NCBI GenBank assembly: GCA_019137255.1
Contig: WPDH01000064.1
Location: forward strand, 248,715 to 312,714
From: Corinectria fuckeliana
Taxonomy: Eukaryota > Ascomycota > Sordariomycetes > Hypocreales > Nectriaceae
Length of the DNA stretch: 64,000 nucleotides
Direction of reading: 5' to 3'
Every line of letters starts with the position of its first letter. Position 1 is the stretch's first letter. A program made the position numbers and the translations under genes. Shown piece after piece: positions 1-11,586 of the stretch. The notes beneath the pieces are model-generated. The model was not told where the DNA came from. It saw only the letters and a list, made by a program, of their open reading frames with translations, and did not search any database.

Positions 1-1159
1 AGCAAGTCATAAAGCGCCTTCATAGACTCGACTTCTCTGTCGGACAGAAGCTTCGAAAGACTGCCGCCATTCAACAACTTGTCCGAGTACTGGCCGATGA
101 GGGTCGAGTGCGCTGAGTCCATCAGCTGCTTCTCCGTCGTGCTGTCGAAGTTGAAGGCAATACATCGGTAGTCTTCCTTCTTCAGGAGCTTCTCGCAGAC
201 CGTGATGTAGTCCTTGAGGCTCGAGGTGCTCCATGCTTGCCCGAATTCCTTAAAGTAGGCCTCGGACTGCCGCAAGAATACGGGCTCGAAATTCTTAATG
301 TACACGCCCAGAATGAACAGCATCCGAACCGAGTCTTTGAGCAGTGCCGGGTCTGTGTGCTCGCTGCCTCGTCGATCGTACTCGACCAGGTCGCACAAGC
401 CATCAATGGCCCGAGTCCCAGGCGACACCTCATAAAGGAGCGACTGCGAGGGAAAGGCCATCCTCCGGAACTGGATGATGGTCATGTCGTTGATGGACGG
501 CAGTTTCTCTCGGAGGAGATAGGTCCGGTCGAGGAAGCTGAATGTCGATCGGATCAACACCTAGGTTCGCCGTTAGCCCATGAGCGGCACAAGCCCACGC
601 TGGTACAACACACCGTCTGGGTATTCCAGGTGTTCCATTCCGCGAGGACGCCCCTCAGGGTCTCGATGTTCGAAATGCCCCCCGCCTGCTGGATCCTGGG
701 AAGGACGACCTTTTGCAGGTGCAGCTCGACCCTGTCCTTCAGCAGCCTGTACACCTTGCCCGGGTCGCCCTTCCGACACACATCCTCGACGCCGCGGTAC
801 AGGCGCTCGAGCGGAACAGCCGGGTTCCTCCCCGCGAAGATGGCCTCCAGCGCCCCGTCGAGCTCCTTGAAGGTCCGCGCGTAGTAGTCGGACACCTGGG
901 CGTCGCGGCTGGTCGGGGCGCGCAGGTTCTTGATGACGAGCTTCTTGGCGCCCACGTACGGTTGGAAGGCCGTCTTCCTGGTAAGGTCGACCATGTCGGG
1001 GAGCTTGCCCCGCGCTTTGGCGCTGGCCATGACGGGCATGTCGGTGAAGCGGGGACGCTTCGGGGCGAGAGACAGTGAGGAAGCAGACGAGGAGGAGTCG
1101 GAGTCGAGGCGCGGGCGTCGCCGGGAGGGGGAGGTCGAGTTGGCGGGCGCGGATTGCAT
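1..1159 (-). CDS. cul4: Cullin-4 family ubiquitin ligase scaffold, N-terminal part (3' end beyond window)
   Basis: Scaffold of a cullin-RING ubiquitin ligase (CRL4, which in known systems uses a DDB1-type adaptor and acts on chromatin and DNA-damage substrates). Two exons are visible: 1159-614 and 560-1, with a 53-nt intron (GTGTGT...CTAG) falling between codons. Exon 1 encodes a Ser/Arg-rich tail with KRPRF, then KKLVIKNLR, the phrase that marks Cul4-type N-termini. Exon 2 opens with IRSTFSFLDRTYLL, the cullin-repeat helix conserved in Cul4. The cullin homology and neddylation domains would lie left of position 1. The start at 1159 is the first in-frame ATG before the conserved block; a short extra N-terminus is possible. 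The protein is cut by the window edge, so length cannot be judged. Cul3 is the main alternative, but the KKLVIKN block favours Cul4. Confidence 0.85.
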
Positions 1160-1792
1160 GGAGCAAGGGAGCGACGGAGCGACGGAGCGAACGGAGAGGC
1201 CTGGAACAACCTTAATCGAGCTGTCACGCAGGCCTCGGTTTCACGGGCGATTGGCGATTGGCGCGGGTTGGCGGGTTCGACAAGGAGGGACAGTGGAGGC
1301 AAATGACGTCGGTTGGTTGGCTGCTTGCTTGCTTACTTGCTTGGTTCTTCTGGTCGTAGACGATATAACTGGCACTTTGGGGAGGAGTTGAGAGACCTGG
1401 CGATGGAGATGGAGGGGTTGGGAGGCGTGTTGGATGCATGAGAGAAGCTGCTGGCCTTGGTTTGGTTATGTCATGTCACTTAACTTACAATCGGACTTCG
1501 GAACTGAGTTGCGATAAGATAACGCAGTCCGGTGGAGCTGAAGGCCTGGTCACCATCGAGTAATCCATCCATCCATATATTCGGCCGACAAATCTCTTGC
1601 CAACCCACGCAAATTGAATAAATCACACTTGTTACTAGAACTAGATTTCACAAGCCTAGCTAGTGATAGACATCTATACTTCGGACGTGGATGCCGCCAA
1701 AAAAACATTCACGCAAGACCCAAGTATATATCAGTTGTATGCCATCCCTACTATCGACTAGCCAATTCAATACATCGACCAATACAGATACT
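1160..1792. other. Intergenic: cul4 promoter and tel1 3' flank
   Basis: This 633-nt spacer holds the upstream region of cul4 and the 3' untranslated side of tel1, both on the minus strand. Short tandem direct repeats occur (ttggttggctgcttgcttgcttacttgcttgg near 1311-1343; catccatccatat near 1564). No conserved coding frame was found. Confidence 0.6.
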
Positions 1793-4700
1793 CTACGCAT
1801 ACGCTGCCCATCCTATATTCATCTGTCAGCCGCCGTCGTGGTCCAAAGCGTCATTGCAACTTACCAGAGTACAAAACTGCCAGGTTCCGTTCATCCGCCG
1901 CTTGGTTGATCAGATCGTTGACCGTCGCAGTCACGCTCAGCGTCTTGGATAGCTTCTTCCGCACAATCTCCAGCGCGCGATCTGCTTCCGACGGCTCGTT
2001 GACGTGCCCGGCCGTCGTCTTCTTGCCCTTCTTCGTCTCCGCCTCGCTCTGCTCTCCGTCGTCTAGAGCTCCATCGTCGCTGTGTCGTGCTTTCTGGAGC
2101 TTGGCGAGGCGCAATGGAGAAATCGACCAGGTGTACAAGGGATCGTACCGCAACACGTCCAGGATGGTCATGATCGAGTACTGCTCCTCTCGTAAAGCAT
2201 CCAGCGTAAACTCGCAACAGCGACGGAATACCCCTTCGGCCTTGGTGACGCCCATTCCGTCCACGATGTCTCTGGTGAGTCGGAAAGGTACCAGCTCTGG
2301 AACTGGCAGGATTCGGCCGGCCTCGAAAGCCACGCCCAGATCAATGTGCACCACTTCTCCAGTCTTGGTGTCGAGCAAGATGTTGTGCCCGTGCCTGTCA
2401 CCAAGACCCAGGACGTGGCCCAGCATTGATATAGCTGCGGTGCTTCGCGTGTATGCCAAGCGCTTGACAAACCAGTCGTCGGGATCCACAAAGTTCTCCA
2501 TGAAGAAGTATCGCATCACCGGGTGGAACTTGTCCGTCACCTTGCGATACGTGCTGATCCGAGTTTCCACAGTGCGGCTCTGGACATTGTAGATTTCCTT
2601 GCGGCATTGAGAGCCCTTGAGATCCCTGGGGTAGTATCTTTCGTGTGCAGGCATGAGGAACTCGTGCAGAGGGATGGTGTTGGGGACGAACTCGATCAGT
2701 CCTGAGGAGGCAGTAAGCGGCAAGACTTTGTAGGTTCTGATCCCAAGACTTCGCTGCTGTGTGGTCCTGTGAAGCTTGAGGAGCGACGAAACAGCCGAGA
2801 AAACCTGTTCCATGATGGCGTCCTGGCGCAGGTCGTCGTGCCCTCCCTTTACCAGTTGCTTGTAGCGCACACCATCGCTTCCGACAGCTGTGATGATCTT
2901 CGGTGCGCTCACGCCGGAAGCAATTGTCATTGTCGGGTCCAGTTTCGATATCAGTGGCACTCCCGAGTAGTCCTTTGTAGCAGAGAGCTCGATGTGCATT
3001 GTCGGAGAAGGAATCTTGTACTTGGCTAAGCAGTTCACGAGGTTATGGCCTGCTGTTGACTCCCTCAGCGGAATCTTCGCCCCTGACTTATACTTATTAG
3101 GGTTTCTGTCCATGGCGAAGGCGTGGTAGTATTTGCTTGTCCTGTCAATGGACACCCATATATCCGCGACTGACTTTGCATTCATTAGTCGATGTGCCAC
3201 TTGGTTAGTCGCCTTGACACGTAGGACTGCGACTTCGTCCTTCTGCTGAGCCTTGGCCTTGGTGCCAGACCAGATTTGGTACATGCCATGGTAGGGGTGG
3301 TCAACGCAGATTTTGTATACCAGCTCCATTAGCAGCTGTTGGAAGGTGCTGTCTTGGTCCTGGAGTCGAGAAGTGAGCTGGTTCGTGAGGCCGGCAAACT
3401 TGCTGGTCGGAACTTGTGAGAGGTGACGCGTCACCGCCTTGTTAGTAGCATCCTCGTCTAATCGCTCGAGCCAGAGGGCTGTGAAGCGCAGTGCATCGTT
3501 GTTGTGCTCGTCAGAGGCGATGAGAGACAGCAGATAGTTCTCGAGACTCAGCCGCACGAATTCGCTGCGCGTCTGCTCGACTCGGCGCAGCTCCTGCTCA
3601 TCAAGATCCAGCCATTGCTTCTCCTTGTTAAGAACATGCGAGTAGCGAGCCTTGAGTTGCGTTTCCCTTGTGCTGGATATCAGAGACTTGAGCTCTGACA
3701 CCTCATCGCTCTTGGCCTTCTTTAGGTTTTGAAGTCGAGTCAAGTCCTCCAATCCGTCTGGATCTTGAAGTTGCTGATCGCAGAACGTAGCGAATTGATG
3801 GAAAACCAGACCGGCTTCACGGCCTTCGCCTTTTCCCTTGAGTTCTTTCAGAGCTGGCTCTAAGTACTTCTTTTGGATGTCCTGAGGCTTCTCAAGCCGG
3901 GCAACGGAAACCTGGTAGCCAATCTTGGAGAGGAGGTCGGACCGGCTGACAGGGATAGTCTGCTTTCTGAGGGAGGAATCTCTGTCGATCCCTTGCAGCA
4001 TTCGAATCGAGGTGCTCATCTCCCCATAGTCCCAGAGTGAGTTGGCTGCTTCGATCTGAATGGCCGCATCAACGTGTAGGTCTAGATCCGCACAGGCTGA
4101 GATGAGGTTCGTGAGACCAGTGGAGATGTTGAGGCTCTCTTGAGTCGCTTGGTGGTAGCGATAAATTCCTGAGGCTGTGATCATTGAGTCTACCTCCATT
4201 TGTCTCGCTGCTGCTGCCGAGAGCTTGATGTTAGTGTGGAGGGCACTTCTTTGGCTGAGCATGCTCATCGCTGTTCCACGACAAGACAAAATTTGGCTAA
4301 CACTGTCGTAACTGGCACCTGTTAGCATTCTGACTGCCCACTCTCCTTGCCAACACTACTCACAGTCCGCTCCTCATCCATTCACTTCGTTGTTTGAACT
4401 TGCTCAGAAGGTTGCTCATCTCCGTCGTGTCAGATACCCCGAGAACATCGTCAAGTTCTGTCAAAGAAGCCAAGGCACCTAGTCGTTTTCTAAGAGCAGT
4501 AGCATTAAGTCCATGTGCCTTGAGGCTTCTCATCGTGCGACTGAAACCCTCATGTACCGCTGATCTGACGACCGCATAATCAGTTGCTTGATGGATGCTC
4601 TGATAGGCCTTGTAAACGGTGACGGCATGGTTATCGCTTGCTGGAGCCGGAAGGTTCCAGATCTCTAGCCTCCTTGCGGTACTGAAAGTGCTCTCAAGAG

Positions 4701-7700
4701 ATTCAGGAGTGGTCTCGAGACTTTGCTGTGTGTACAGAAGTGAATTCGACAGACCAGACAAGCCAAGTGTACTCAAGGCCTTAACCAAAGACTGTCCATC
4801 GGACTCCGACATTGGGTTCCTGAGGCGAATGTTGCTGTCGTATTGAGCACCTCGGAAAGCAAGACTCTTCGGGCCATCATTTTCGTATTCCACCCGGGCT
4901 AGAACATTCGACAGGCTCGCCTCCTCTGGCAAGCCGTAGTAGGCGTCAGGATCATCAATGTTCTCAAAGACTGCGAGCAAAGTTTCGCTGACGTCAGTCT
5001 CTCTCACGGCAGAAGAGCGACGAGAAGACCGAGAAATTTCGGAAGAAACAAGCTCTGCAAACAGCAATGCTGTCTTGTGCATGCCGCACCTAGACGCTGA
5101 AGCGGACACCAGGGCATAGTCGATGTCTAGCCAATTCAACCTATCAGCAATTGACGTTTCCTTGGGATACTCTTGTGTCCTAAGATATAGAAGAGTATTA
5201 ATGAGTAGCTTTAGGTTGTCTTTGGCGGCTGGCGCAGTGCATTGTAGCCAGTCCTTCAGAGCCCCGGACAAGGCTCGTTTCAATGTCTGCTGTTGGTTCA
5301 GCTGGAAGAAGAGCACGAGGTGGATTACAAAAGGGAGCGCATCTTCCGCAAAGTCCTCCACTTTAGCTAAGATGGGTGAAAGAACGGAGAGGATAGTCGA
5401 GTCGGAGACAGACTCAGCTAGGTGGGCACTCAGTTGTGGGAGCCAGTTCTTAGACGTTATGTCTTCCCTCCACGCTGCTTGGTCGCTCATTGATGATGTT
5501 GGTGTTCGTTGGTCGGATGGAGGGGACCTGTATGCGCCCCATTGAGATGTGAGTAAGAGAGACTCGGAGAGACTTCTTTGACAAGCCACCACCAGCGGTT
5601 CGTCTTCTTGCAACGCCGCTTGCGAGACTGCCGTTCTCAAGGCAGCCTCAGCCAGACCCGCAGTCGAGGAGTCTGGATTTGAGGTCAAATCTTGAAGCAG
5701 ATACAGAAGCCCCATCTCTGACCCGTTAGGTCCGGGGGCGATCTTCTGATACTGAGAAAGATGAGACTCGCGGAGGATGTCCGTTGGTATTTCTCCGGAA
5801 GCTGAGAAGGACCGCCCAACAACCCGGCCAGCCCAGGAGAGGTACTCGTCGCTCAAGTTGTGAGTGTTGCAGCTTTTCCAAATAGCCGCAGCGTACTTGG
5901 TCGCGTCCTGGTCGGTCTCGATGATATCGTCCCTGCTTGAGATTGGGATGCTGAAGTCTCCACAGAGCAGGCCGAGGGCGAGTTGGCGAGATGAATCATT
6001 GAGAAGCTGGTGATCCGAACTTCCGTCTTCTAGGATATCAAGTAGGAGCTTGCTCTCAGATGTGCCACGCTCAGCATTTCCAGAAGATCGAATGCGGGCC
6101 GCTGATTGAGTGATGGATTTGAAGGCTCTACTCTGCTCGGCCGTTTTGAAACAGGGGGAATCATAGTCCTCTAGGTATTTGCTGAACCATCCATGAAACT
6201 TCTGTGCTTTACTCATTGTGGCCTTGAACTGGCTCTCTTGGGTAGTGCTCGCTTGACTCGACTCTAGGAAGACCCTCAGTGAGGCGAGACTTGATAGAGC
6301 GTATCCTGCGAGAAAGGGCGGCACGTTGATTAGGTGTTTTGATCCTTCGGCCAGAAGGTACTGGCTGATTCCCAGAGCATCATCTGCGCACTCCGAGTCC
6401 ACAATAAATTTGCGGACGGAATTCAGCAGCATTTCCAAGGGATACGACTCCAGAGAAATAGGGCCGGCTAAGGAAATGAGAAACCTCACTTTCCGCAGAA
6501 CAGCACAAGCGTGGAGGGGTCCCAAAGCAGGGTGGACAGTGTTGAAAAGTTTCCTTGCAATCGACACCACCAGAGCAGGCGTCCACAGTTCATGGAACTG
6601 AAACTCGGTGAGCTGACAAAGGCGGATAAGCTCGCGGATGAGGTATTTTGCCTTGAATTCTGGCTGTTGGTTGGCTGGGAGAGGTGCCGGGGAGTGAGCA
6701 ATCGCTTTGATCGCTTCCATGGTCTGGCTTGCGTATTCGAGGTTGGGAAACTTTTCGAATATTTTTTTCACGGGATTGTCCTGGTCGATTAGGTCGAAGA
6801 AGAGGGCCACAATATCAACGAAGTTGATGTAGATCGCTTCTACATAGCTCTTGTTGCCAAGCAGCTTCTTGATATGTCCCTCCCCTCTGCCCTTATCGGC
6901 GCCACCCTGGGCGTCGCCAAATATCATGCTGTAGGCAACAACTGTGGTGAAGTTATGGCGTATAAGCTCGCGTTCAGTGACTCCAATCAGTCGGGCAAGC
7001 TCTGCAGAAGCGTCGTCTTGTCCACGCATTACTGTCAAGCCGATAGCTTCTGCTTGGGCGGATCGAAGAAGGTCCTCTAGATTATCGAACCCAAATATAG
7101 AAAATGGTATTTCCTCAATCAGATCGCTTTCAAGCCAAGTGTACAAGAGCTGTCGAGAGAACAACCGAAAGAGCACCCTTGGCGAGTCTAGCTGCAGCGT
7201 ACGAGACACATCAGCCAGGCAACGGGTTGCGTATTCTGTAGACTTGGCAATCTTTCCTGGCGTTTCGAAGATGTGGTATGTACATCTTCGAAGAAGAGTT
7301 GGCCACCGGCACGCTAGCTTAGACAGAACGAGCAATCGAAAGGCGATGCCAGCAGTGTCTTCAGGGTCGGTAGGCAAGCTGTCCAGAATATCCACAAACA
7401 CCTCATCATGAAGCTTTAGGATGTAAAGGTCAAACACATCGGCAATGTTCTCAGCGATCGAAAACTTGACAACCATTGGGCCGTTTTGAAGAATGTAGAG
7501 AAGAGAGGTTCGGCAAGAGTCGAGACCGAAATCTTTGCCATACTCCGAGTCAGCTCGGAGAAGAGTGAACAGCAATCGTACCATCGAGATCTGAGCTTTC
7601 GGTGAAAATATGTTCGACATAAGACAGACTTTGATGAAGTGATTGTACAAATCACCAACGCTATCCGCAAGAGCATGTTTGTCGTTGAGCCAGACACGGT

Positions 7701-10700
7701 GTAGGCCTTCAATGACGCCAATGCATGTACTCATCGCCACCTCGCAACATTGGTAGTCCAACCGACTAACTAGTTCTCCCATCCTCTGGATAATGCCCAG
7801 GGCGCTGTCTGGAGTGACTACTAGGTCAGAGCTGAACAATTCAATCAGGAGGCTTTGACACATAAGCAGCTCCTCGTCTGTCATGTTCAGGAGAAGGTCG
7901 ACATAATCATCAGGGACATGCCCAACTTGGCTAATATCTTGTTCGATGATGAATAGAAGGCGTAGTCGAGTCTTGGTGTCCGTGTGGAAAGCACGAGGAT
8001 CCATTGATATTTGAGTATTCAATCGCGGAATTGTGATAGAACCGGACGTTGAATTTGCCCGGCTGCTTTGTGAATCAAATTCGTCGTCAATATCCATCAA
8101 GTCCACGCCGTCTCCAGAAGCGTTCCGAGCCTTTTTCTCGCCGATCAAGCTCCAAATCCTTGCCAGCAAATGCAAAAGTCCAACGTCATCTGCGTGCATC
8201 CGGTTCAAGCTTCCAGTGCTCAGGTCAGGCAGCAAGGGCCTAATCGTTCGAAGAGTCAACTCGATGAAAGCAGGTGGTTCAACGGAGTCCAGTGCAGCGC
8301 CCAAGCCTGTCTCGGCAATGGATATCAGAGACGACTCGACAGATGACGATTGTGTCGAATTGAGATCGCCGATCTGTGGTAGGAGCATTGCACCGATCAG
8401 ACAGGCTGACAGAAGGCTCTGGAAACGATCAAAGGAAACTTGGACGCCGCCTTCGTTGGTTTTCTTGGTCCAGGAAGTACAGAGCTCACTCAATTCCCCA
8501 AGTTTAGGATAGAAGAGCTCTAACATCAGTTTCTTGGAGGCATAGACAGTGCTTGAGTCGACAATGGGCATCGAGATACTGCCTTGGGAAGAGTCGCCAC
8601 CTTCCTTACCTTGAGCCCTTTGTCGTTCGTCCCCGAGCAAGAGAGTGTATCGACTGAATCGTTCGATGTCGCGAGAAGATTTCCAAGTCTCACCAAGTAT
8701 CCCTCCTGAAACAACATCTTGGGACCCTGTCAAAGCCCGGGTCCCACAACATGCTCGAAGCAGGTTGATCAGATCGAGGGGCCGGACGTGGATTGAATGG
8801 TAAGAGGCATACGTTGGTTCGCCTACACGATAGAGGTTAGGCTTGATTATGCAACAGAAGTGATAAACCTACTGGGGTTCCAACGAAGGAAGATCCACCT
8901 AATAATGTGGTTGCAAGTGCTCTGGCTTGCGCTTGGAATTCTGGAGTTGCGGATGTGCAGCACTAGTAGCATCAGCGCGATCGAGGAGTCACACAAGATC
9001 CCTGGGCCATTGACGTCTGCTGTTGTTACGATGTTGTTGATGTCCTCGGCGATTGAATGGTACGATAAAATGTCTGCCCCAAGAATGGCACGCAACACGA
9101 CACAAGCCGCTCTGCAAGTCCCCGGCAACCCAATTGACCGGGTAGCTAGATGCCACAGTTGCCTCCAAGTATCTGCCTGTTCACCGCGGTTTTCGGGGTA
9201 GAATGCGCAACTAGTAAAAGTCAGGAATCGGTTTCAAAAGGGCGGTATCAGAAGGTAATTAATACCTAGCGCATGCCACAAGAGCCCAGGAAGCAGTAAC
9301 GGGGTTCTTGTCGCCAGCCAGAGCGACAAGGTCCGGTAGCAGGTCCAGAAACTCGTCGTGCCCGAAGGACCCTGTGGCAAGCATGAACGGCACGAGCTGC
9401 AGCGCGGTCCGCCGTACTGCAATATCTACAGACTTCAGTTTTAGCCTGACACGGCTTGAGTCCTGGCGGAGCCGACGTCTTTTACGTGGCTGCTCCTCGA
9501 TACCAGGAGTTCCTGAATCCTCTTGGTGCGAAAGGGCCATTATACGCTCAAGAAACCCCAGGTTCTCAGCTACAGCCCACTGGCCCTCGCCATACAGATT
9601 GTGCGGCCGAAGTCCGAACATTGGTAATTGCGGATGATATGAGGGAAGGCTGGACGGTGAGAACGTGACGTCGCTCAATTGCAGTCGAAAAGCTTCACCA
9701 CGTTTCGAGTATTCGACCCAGAGGTTCTCTGCCAGGTCCTCGAGATCTCTGTGAACAGCACCATCTGAACAATGGAGGGCAAAGTATTCAATGTGTAGGT
9801 GTGTAAGAAGGATGGTCCTCGATATCTCGATTCTGAGAGCCCTGATGACTTCGTCCTGTGACACCTTCTCGGATCTCCACCAATAACTCATCAGCGGCAA
9901 GAGACTTTTGGACAGAGTGCTCGCATACGCCAAATCATCTGCTTGGGTAGCCGAGAAGACGGTATTGATGATGGAAAACCCCAGTGTTTGTATGGGGCCA
10001 AGACTGAGCTGTTTCATACCTAAGACCCTGAGGACAACTTGAGCAATCTCCCTGAACCGTCGTATTAGCGGCGCATTGGCAGCCATGACCAGATGGTAAA
10101 GCCCTTCCAGGACATCCTTGAGAGGACCGCCCTCGCCGTGTCCAGTCCGCTTCTGGCTTTGAGTTGAAGAGGCAGAGCGGCCTGTTGAACGCCCAATGGC
10201 AGAACCAGGAGCTGGAGACGACCGTGATAGTGTCAGGAGGGAAGAGTTCTCCCCTTCTTCGGGAAGGATGTGAAGGGCGACGTCAAGAAAGAAGTCAACG
10301 CAAATTTCCCAAGCCTGGCCATCTTTCCTAGACAGAAGTTCAACGTGAGCTTGTCGGGAGAGCACTTCAGACAATGCCTTGACGTAGTCTTGTAATAAGG
10401 GCGGCACAAAGTCGTCATTTGGGCCTGGCAGCACTTGGGTGATGTGATCAATTACTGCAAGCAACGTTTTTCGTCCTAACTTTGCGACGCTTCGCGCTGC
10501 TGTCATCCTCACAGCCACGGCGCATTTCGATAGCCGCGATGTAGCGGCGTTAGATGTCGTTTGCGATTTTCGCTTATCATAGTAAACTGGCTTTTCACGC
10601 AAAACAAAGCTGAAGATAGCTTCGAATATCTCGTGATAACTTTTATCGCCGAGATCAGAACTAGGAAATAGTTCAGAAAACATGAGACTCGGGAGGGCAA

Positions 10701-10951
10701 GCCACGGAGACTCACAGGTTGGTCGAGCGGTTGCGAGGGTTCAGAAGATGGGCCAACTCTATGCCATATTAAAACCAATGAAAATATTTAGGGCACAAGG
10801 TTTGATCCTACCATCAATAGCCTTTTCCCGGTCTTTGAGATTTCCAGATTTCACATCACCTAAGACACTGTCAATAGCAACACCATACATACGAGGGAGG
10901 CAAAGACATACGCGCCAAATTCATCACATTAGACTTGTGAGAGGACGCCAT
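1793..10951 (-). CDS. tel1: Serine/threonine kinase Tel1 (ATM orthologue)
   Basis: PIKK-family kinase that signals DNA double-strand breaks and maintains telomeres. Eight exons: 10951-10912, 10859-10812, 10758-10716, 10660-9266, 9210-8873, 8822-4364, 4311-1865 and 1812-1793, giving 8790 nt or 2929 aa, the usual size for filamentous-fungal Tel1. The N-terminus carries a TAN-type motif (NLKDREKAID, residues 20-29). The middle is HEAT-like helical repeat and FAT region. The kinase domain is in exon 7: GGHDDLRQD, catalytic loop GLGDRHGHN (Asp near residue 2746) and the DFG-equivalent HIDLGVAFEAG. The FATC tail reads VNDLINQAADERNLAVLYSG and is completed by a 20-nt last exon encoding GWAAYA-stop. 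The start is the ATG at 10951 because it yields MASSHKSNVMNLARDVKSG, which joins in phase to the TAN exon. Nup192 is divergent, 635 bp away. The HDDLRQD and FATC sequences fit Tel1 rather than Mec1/ATR or TOR. Confidence 0.95.
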
Positions 10952-11586
10952 CTTGATTACATGGGGGGAGCTTTGCTCTCGCGAGAGCCTTCCACTTCGT
11001 TCTATGGGAGCGTTTCGGATTGAGCATTGAGCTTGACGAGGGTTGGAGGCACAAATCCTGTTTTGGAAGCTCAAGTGAATGCTTGTGTCTTAGCTTCGCA
11101 GGTCTGAGCTACCAAGGAATTGAAGGACGTGGAGCAACGGGAAAGACACGAGGCAGCTCTGCAAGAATCTAAAAAGAAGTCACCGGCTCTCATAATTGAG
11201 CGACATGTTACTGGCGCGCAGAATCTTGATTCATCGGAAACAGGGCTGTTGCCTGGTAATTCCGCCTGGTTGGCAAGCAAGCAACTGGAAAGCTCTCAGT
11301 AAACAAGCTAAGTGGCAGAATGCTCACCGCCCAACAGCTTAGTTGTTTATCTCGGGCCGCAACATCTCCATTTCCGCCCTAGCAGCCAATCAAAAGCTCG
11401 GGCACCTCCAAATGACCGGGGTGCAGGCAGCGAGGCTGCAGAATCTCAAAGTCGCGACCGCCAGCAATCATCGACAAAGACCGCGAATCCAACGAATTAT
11501 ACGCACCGCGGTGCTGTCTTGCGCAGCTTCATCTATTGGAAGCTGTTCGCTCCTCGTCCAACATGCGATAGCCCCAAACCACCAAC
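10952..11586. promoter_or_regulatory. Divergent intergenic promoter region of tel1 and nup192
   Basis: A 635-bp spacer between two divergent start codons. It has no sustained coding frame. A two-codon upstream ORF (ATG CGA TAG, 11563-11571) lies 15 nt before the nup192 start if the transcript begins upstream of it. No clear TATA element was seen. Confidence 0.5.
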
